Positions 60,601 to 64,000 of a DNA stretch of 64,000 nucleotides are shown in pieces. Source of the DNA: Ceratotherium simum simum. Its lineage: Eukaryota; Chordata; Mammalia; Perissodactyla; Rhinocerotidae. The number at the start of each line of letters is the position of its first letter. The stretch's first letter is position 1. The stretch spans positions 319,046-383,045 of the forward strand of contig NW_004454198.1 of assembly GCF_000283155.1 (NCBI RefSeq). Direction: 5' to 3'. Position numbers and translations under genes: made by a program. Under the pieces are notes generated by a model that had not been told where the DNA came from, searched no databases, and was given only the letters and a program-made list of their open reading frames with translations.

Positions 60601-61668
60601 GAAAACGAATGAATCATTCCGGGAGTTCCCAGTTGTTGAGTGATAAAACATTGTCGTGAATATTCACTGTAACCCTGAGGGAAGGATTCTTGTCCCCATT
60701 TACAGCTGATGAAGCTGAGCCTCAGGGAGGTTAGGTGGCTTGTCCAAGGTCCCCCGAGACTAGGAAGCTTGACCGAAGGGCGAGACTAGGAAACTTGGCC
60801 GAAGGGCTCTGACTCCGAAGCCCGCCTTCTTCCCCTTGCCCACCCCTCCTGCATTTCCCGCCTCCTGTTCCACTCACAGACCATCCCTGCTGCCAAGAAC
60901 GGCCTGTTCTGACCCGTCTCTGTTTCAGCCGCTCCAGAACGGCGGGGTCCCGGAGTACACCGTGATCAACCTTGCAGGGCCCACTGGGCCTCATGCCAGC
61001 CCCAAGCCCTCCTCCAGTCCCTGCACGGAGATCCGGTGCCTAAGCCAGGTGGGACAGAGGGCCCGGGGGGTCCGGAGCCACCTAGCCTGGCTCCTCTTAC
61101 AATGCAGGGAAGTGAGGGAGGGCTCTTTCCTCAGCATCCGCTCCCCAAACTCTGCTCCCCCGTGTCCACCCACCTACCCCATCATAACCATGGGCTTAGG
61201 CCATTTCACTCAAGAAACCAGGGATGTTGAGCTTACATCCTCTTTTTCCCTGATCCAGAAAATTCTTAATAGCTTGTCAGGAGTCACAGCTTAAAGATCT
61301 CTGGGCTGGCCGGTTTCCAACATCTGCAGCCAGAACCTGGCCTGAGGCCATGAGGATGCTCTCTCAGGGGATGGGTGGATGGGGGTGGTGGGCATGAATC
61401 AGAGTCGGGGGGTTCTGGGGAGGAGAACCTAGTTCCTGTGCCCCTCAGATGGGCAGAGGCCCGGAACTGTGGAAAAGGCTGGGATGGACCCAGCAGCTAC
61501 TTGGAGACCCCTCAGCTGGGCTCTGCTTTTCAACCCCCACTGTTGTCTTTACAGACTTCAGAGGAAGACGAAGCCTCTTTGCACGACCCAGAGGGGGACA
61601 CCATCCCAGGGCTTCCCTGCCACGTGTCTGAGGAGGAGCTTGGCTTCTCAAAGTTCGTCTCAGTCTAG
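48571..61668 (+). CDS. CD300LG: CD300LG (nepmucin/CLM-9) receptor, 8 coding exons, 408 aa
   Basis: CD300-family type I membrane protein. In other mammals it is made by capillary and venule endothelium, acts in lymphocyte adhesion, and takes up immunoglobulin and lipid. Seen: exons 48571-48613, 49510-49845, 52416-52517, 53460-53805, 55405-55517, 57184-57236, 60929-61048 and 61555-61668 join in frame (1227 bp). Signal peptide about 1-17. V-type Ig domain about 20-126 with Cys37-Cys107, the extra family pair Cys51/Cys61 and N-glycosylation site N96LT. Ser/Thr/Pro mucin stalk 127-283 with ten hexapeptide repeats (194-253). TM about 284-308, tail 309-408 ending [12 protein letters not shown]. Skipping the 40-codon seventh exon would give 368 aa; human is 332 as I recall. 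No disabling change. Good Kozak context (gcccaccATGC). Confidence 0.95.
49195..49345 (-). repeat. MIR fragment in CD300LG intron 1
   Basis: tagatgagaaaactcagagg, gagggtcacacagctactga, gggattcgaactcccggctg. Confidence 0.8.
49510..49845 (+). CDS. CD300LG: CD300LG exon 2, Ig V-type domain
   Basis: 111 codons, residues 16-126. Markers: VSLQCTY (Cys37), KKYWC (Cys51), [11 protein letters not shown] (Cys61), [20 protein letters not shown] (N-glycan site, Cys107). Acceptor tggtttcag, donor GTAACA. Typical single-exon CD300/pIgR-like V domain. Confidence 0.97.
49846..52415 (+). other. CD300LG intron 2
   Basis: 2.6 kb. MIR-like bits at about 50600-50720 and an L2-like stretch at about 51770-52160 (acttcagcttataggcaacg, gggagccactggctgttctg). 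Remainder unremarkable. Confidence 0.5.
52416..52517 (+). CDS. CD300LG: CD300LG exon 3, proximal stalk
   Basis: 33 codons, residues 128-160 ([20 protein letters not shown]...). Supported by close match to the human stalk (FQPLATT, QPKAKA, QTQPP). Acceptor cccttccctccag, donor GTGAGT in a gagtgagtg context. Thr/Ser/Pro-rich, so O-glycosylation is likely. Confidence 0.9.
   Translation, partial: SPAVLPPPGPPSSLLLQRASSPRQKLGKLSPQS
52553..52853 (-). mobile_element. ERE SINE next to the CD300LG exon 3 donor
   Basis: Long poly-T, gtgaggaagatcagccc, end ccacggggccagcccc. Flanked by cccccactccttttt / cccccaactccttttt. Begins only about 35 bp after the exon 3 splice donor. Confidence 0.92.
53460..53805 (+). 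CDS. CD300LG: CD300LG exon 4, mucin-like stalk with hexapeptide repeats
   Basis: 114 codons, residues 162-275, plus split codons. The frame was fixed by phase with exons 3 and 5 and by human-like ends ([15 protein letters not shown] at the start; [10 protein letters not shown] at the end). It has no internal ATG, so a start-based ORF scan misses it and shows other frames instead. Ten 18-bp units fill the centre. Acceptor ttttggacttgtag, donor GTGAGC. Confidence 0.9.
53558..53737 (+). repeat. Coding minisatellite, ten 18-bp units in the CD300LG mucin domain
   Basis: Ten consecutive 18-bp units translate as variants of [G/A/E/V]-T-S-P-H-A (units 1 and 4 read T-S-L-Y-A). Unit length is a multiple of three, so copy-number change keeps the frame. 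Every unit keeps a Thr-Ser pair, a likely O-glycosylation site. Confidence 0.93.
54040..54100 (+). repeat. 17-bp minisatellite, about 3.5 copies
   Basis: Unit cccaccaaggtgaaggg repeated at 54040, 54057, 54074 and partly 54091, in CD300LG intron 4. Not a multiple of three and not coding. Confidence 0.92.
54847..55082 (+). mobile_element. ERE SINE in CD300LG intron 4
   Basis: Starts gggccggcccagtggtg; aaaaaaaattatttt on both sides. Roughly 320 bp before the transmembrane exon. Confidence 0.92.
55405..55517 (+). CDS. CD300LG: CD300LG exon 5, transmembrane segment
   Basis: 37 codons, residues 277-313: juxtamembrane VSTPTVH, hydrophobic span [20 protein letters not shown], then the basic stop-transfer RWRKE. 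Acceptor ctcacccgcag, donor GTGAGC. I see no charged residue inside the membrane span. Confidence 0.95.
55940..56045 (+). repeat. MIR fragment
   Basis: gcttgggttcaaatcccagc, tgtgtgaccttggacaaatc, gagcctcagcttcctcag. Confidence 0.85.
56375..56550 (-). repeat. MIR SINE
   Basis: gggccaggcactgttgtgtg then ggaagaaactgaggcacaga. Confidence 0.8.
56765..56935 (+). repeat. MER5-like hAT MITE
   Basis: attagaaatgcagactctta, gaattagaatctgcgtttta, gcacattgaggtttaagaag. Confidence 0.65.
57184..57236 (+). CDS. CD300LG: CD300LG exon 6, cytoplasmic tail
   Basis: Residues 315-331 ([17 protein letters not shown]) after split Ala314. Human-like TETQRNEK block. Acceptor ggtctctttcag, donor GTAAGG, ending in phase 0. 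Confidence 0.92.
57237..60928 (+). other. CD300LG intron 6 (3.7 kb)
   Basis: MIR-type pieces at about 57715-57810 (-), 58910-59100 (-), 60000-60170 (+) and 60640-60760 (-). A MER5-like fragment lies near 57590-57720. Several 60-200-codon ORFs, including 198 codons at 58152, show no recognisable protein content. Confidence 0.6.
60755..60806 (+). repeat. 26-bp tandem duplication
   Basis: cgagactaggaagcttgacc... at 60755-60780 is repeated with two changes at 60781-60806, about 120 bp before CD300LG exon 7. Confidence 0.9.
60929..61048 (+). CDS. CD300LG: CD300LG exon 7, optional 40-codon tail exon
   Basis: 120 nt, phase 0 on both sides, open throughout, residues 332-371 ([18 protein letters not shown]...). 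Strong polypyrimidine tract and acceptor gtctctgtttcag; donor GTGGGA. Carries Y341-TVI, a YxxPhi endocytic-type motif. It does not meet the ITIM pattern because position -2 is Pro. Because it is symmetric it can be included or skipped without changing the frame. The human reference protein lacks this segment as I recall it. Confidence 0.7.
61555..61668 (+). CDS. CD300LG: CD300LG last coding exon with stop
   Basis: 37 codons plus TAG, residues 372-408 ([18 protein letters not shown]...[12 protein letters not shown]). The [11 protein letters not shown] end is nearly identical to human. Acidic EEEL is a possible dileucine-like sorting patch, which is an inference. Acceptor gttgtctttacag. Confidence 0.95.
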   Translation, partial: TSEEDEASLHDPEGDTIPGLPCHVSEEELGFSKFVSV

Positions 61669-62590
61669 CGGCAGACCACCCTCCAGGCCAGGCCTGCTGT
61701 GAATCTGAATGGCTGGATTTGCACTAACTCAGATAAGCTTTCTGCTACAGCTTCAGAGTTCACCCGCCAGACTCCAGGGCTCTCCTCCACCCTCCCCAGG
61801 CTCTCCTCCTGCATGCCCCTGCCTGACTTGGAAGCCTTTGTCAGCCCCGGAGCCTGCAGTGGTGGCCTCACAGTTCCAGCAGAGGCTGGGACCTCCATAA
61901 TATGTTCACATCCCTGGGCAGGGAGGGCAGCCACTGGACCGTCACCAGGGCCAGGCAGGCCTCAGGAGATCTGGTCTGAATTTGTATCTGCTACAGGAAA
62001 TCCCCTAGGCCCGGGTGCCCAGCATCAGGCCTCCCCACCCCCTCTCACCCCACCTTCTCCTCCCTTCCTTCCAGCCTCATACTCAGCACCACTTTCTCCT
62101 GCATAAGCTGGTGAGGAGGGAGCATGCTGGGGTTAGACTGGATTCAGATGTCTTGAAGCGTGGCTGTGAACCACCTGCATCCCAGTCCTTCAAGAAGCTG
62201 GTTAAAAATGTGATTCCTGGGCTCCACCAAGACCTACCAAAACCGTCTCTGGGGCTGGGCCCAGGACTCTGCATTTCTAACAAGAGCCCAGTGATTCTAA
62301 TACTCGAGTTAGAGAATCAGTGGGCCTGTTGGACTCTCAGGTCCTTCCAGCTTTGAGTCTACATTTGGTGTGTGGGGTCTCCCACCTGCCCTCTATAATG
62401 GCTGCTGTGCCCACGACACCATGACCCATCCCGGGGCTTTCCAGGGCCTGCCCAAGTCCAGGCCCAGGTGAGGGGCACATTGGAAGGAGTGAGTACAGGA
62501 CTCGAAGGAGAGAGAACAGAGTAGGAACCTAAGGGGAACCTGAAGGTGACCCTGAGTCTGGCTCCCTGGAGGGGGGAGGTGAGTGTGGGG
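61669..62590 (+). other. CD300LG 3' UTR region
   Basis: No further coding sequence in frame. The first AATAAA on this strand is at 62897-62902, inside an old L1-like stretch, so the true 3' end is uncertain. A MER5-like fragment lies at about 62155-62340. Confidence 0.5.
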
Positions 62591-62739
62591 GGTAGAATTA
62601 CAGAACTATTATTTTTTCTCTTTCTACTTTCTTTAAAAAGTGAAATGGGAGGTTGCTCAGTATACAAAACTTAGAAAGATGGGGGAAGAAAAGAAGAAAA
62701 CAGGTCACCCAGAGTCTCGCCATTACCCAGAGACAGTCA

Positions 62740-63180
62740 TTACTGCATTTTGTTGTATTTCCTTCCAGTCTTTTTTCTCCACATCATTTGCTGGTGTTCT
62801 TTTACAAATGTTTTGTACGTACAACTTTATATCCTGCTTTTTTCACTTAATTATTATATCATAAGTATTTCTCCATGTTTTTACAAACCTTTTATAAATA
62901 AAATGTTTATCAGGTGTGTAATATTTCATCATATCAATGTGCTTCAATTTATTTCAATTCTATCTCACTAGATATTTAATTTGTTTCTATTTTTGCTATT
63001 AACAAGAAACATAACAGCACAGTGAATCTTTGCACAAGGCTTTATCTGCATTTGGAGATTTCTCTGAGAAGGATCTGCATATGTGGAAGTGCCAGGCCCT
63101 AGAGTGTGAACCGTTGTGAAGTTACTGAGACCCATTGCTAACAGCTTTCTGAAATGACAGAACCTATTTCACTCCCACCA
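62740..63180 (-). mobile_element. Old LINE fragment, antisense
   Basis: AT-rich sequence with atatttctccatgttttta and tttatttcaattctatctc resembling inverted L1 3' sequence. Confidence 0.5.
62897..62902 (+). terminator. Candidate poly(A) signal for CD300LG
   Basis: AATAAA about 1.2 kb after the stop codon, within AT-rich repeat sequence. Could equally be a chance hexamer. Confidence 0.25.
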
Positions 63181-63208
63181 GGGCTTTTCAATCGAGAACT
63201 GCTCAGGA

Positions 63209-63946
63209 ATGCCCTGCAGAGAGACCCTAGAGGGCCTGGGGGGGGGGCGCTGGGGGGGGGGGCGCTGGGCAAGGGGGAGCCCCTCTGAAGAAGCAAAGGA
63301 GACTCACCAGAAGGTGCCAGCCCGAGACGCCTGGGTAGGGGTGAGCGCCACTTACCTTCTCTGCGTAAAGAGGAAGCCCCTGGATCTGAGCTCTGGGGGC
63401 TCTGTGCCCAGGTTTTGGGGAGTAGAGAGCAGCAAGTTTCAGGCGGTCTCAGACCCCAAAAGTTCACCCAAAGCAGACATTCCCCTTGAGAAATCCCTCG
63501 GCTGGAGACTGGTGAGAACTTTGAGAAATGCCACAGGAAGGCAGGAACCTCCTGTCACCCCGGCAGCCAGGGCTTCCTGGGGACCAGGAGGTGGTCAGCC
63601 AGGTCGTCCCAGTCCCACCTCTTGCCCGTTCTCAGAGCAAGTGTCCACTAAACAGACGGGTGTCTTTTGTGAGGCAGAGCTCTCTCCAAGGCAACCTAGG
63701 ATTGGCGTCCATGGGATTCCAAGTTTCCATGGATTTATCAACACTCAAGTATCATTCGGAGCCGCTCGCACACTCCCCTCACTCCCACCACTGCTGCCGG
63801 GGTGCTGGGCCAGCTCCACCCACCAGGTAGGGGAGAAGGACCACTCCCTTACCACTTACCACTTCGAAGTCTCTTATCTTGATACACCTTGGTTTTATGT
63901 TTGTACAAAAAAATATTCAGCCTTGCGATCTTTTGTAGATGTGTGA
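63209..63946 (+). other. 245-codon ORF of unknown status
   Basis: Open from MPCRETLEG to a stop at 63946, crossing a G-rich run near its start. Composition is mixed with no domain, signal peptide or known family that I recognise. Codon usage and position after a finished gene argue for chance. Confidence 0.15.
63238..63268 (+). repeat. G-rich tract
   Basis: Two runs of eight or more G separated by cgct; G-quadruplex-capable and error-prone in sequencing. Confidence 0.85.
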
Positions 63947-64000
63947 GTCTCTTCAATCCCCTTCAACAAAGAATGCCACAAGTCACTCCTCACCCATTGA

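Overview
The window is mammalian nuclear DNA, almost certainly from a perissodactyl (horse, rhinoceros or tapir group). The basis is nine copies of a tRNA-derived SINE whose head reads like GGGGCCGGCCCCGTGGC and whose tail carries the paired 'aggaagatgggcacagatgttagc' type motif in pieces. This is the ERE family, which is restricted to that order. Two multi-exon protein genes could be rebuilt exon by exon with GT/AG splice sites and conserved phases. Their arrangement matches the human 17q21.31 interval MPP3 - CD300LG.

Left half (about 5.3-35.5 kb, minus strand): MPP3, a MAGUK scaffold protein. Eighteen coding exons join in frame to 585 codons plus stop, equal to the human length as I recall it. 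The domain order is two L27 domains, PDZ, SH3, hinge and a catalytically dead guanylate kinase-like domain. A CpG-rich block at about 34.85-35.56 kb is the likely promoter and non-coding first exon. Introns hold MIR, L2, L1, hAT/Tigger MITEs and ERE SINEs. The first 5.3 kb is downstream of the gene: an AT-rich old LINE-like stretch, then mostly unique sequence.

Middle (about 36-48.3 kb): intergenic. A mosaic of truncated L1 copies is interrupted by nested EREs. It includes a textbook twin-primed L1 with a 14-bp target duplication and a likely 3' transduction. An exon-like minus-strand ORF at 47.13-47.25 kb has no known owner.

Right half (48.57-61.67 kb, plus strand): CD300LG (nepmucin/CLM-9), an endothelial surface receptor. 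Eight coding exons join to 408 codons: signal peptide, one V-type Ig domain, Ser/Thr-rich mucin stalk, transmembrane helix and cytoplasmic tail. Two things stand out. The mucin exon carries ten tandem 18-bp units (hexapeptide T-S-P-H-A-A type), which looks expanded relative to human. A phase-0 40-codon tail exon adds a YTVI sorting-type motif not in the human reference protein as I remember it.

The two genes are transcribed divergently, about 13 kb apart. They are not known to act together: MPP3 organises cell-junction complexes, and CD300LG is an endothelial adhesion and lipid/Ig-uptake receptor. After 61.7 kb lie the 3' UTR, an old L1 fragment and a 245-codon ORF of doubtful status. I see no CRISPR, tRNA, rRNA or bacterial or phage features. 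I did not find a wholly new biological system; the CD300LG variation and the orphan exon are the best leads.
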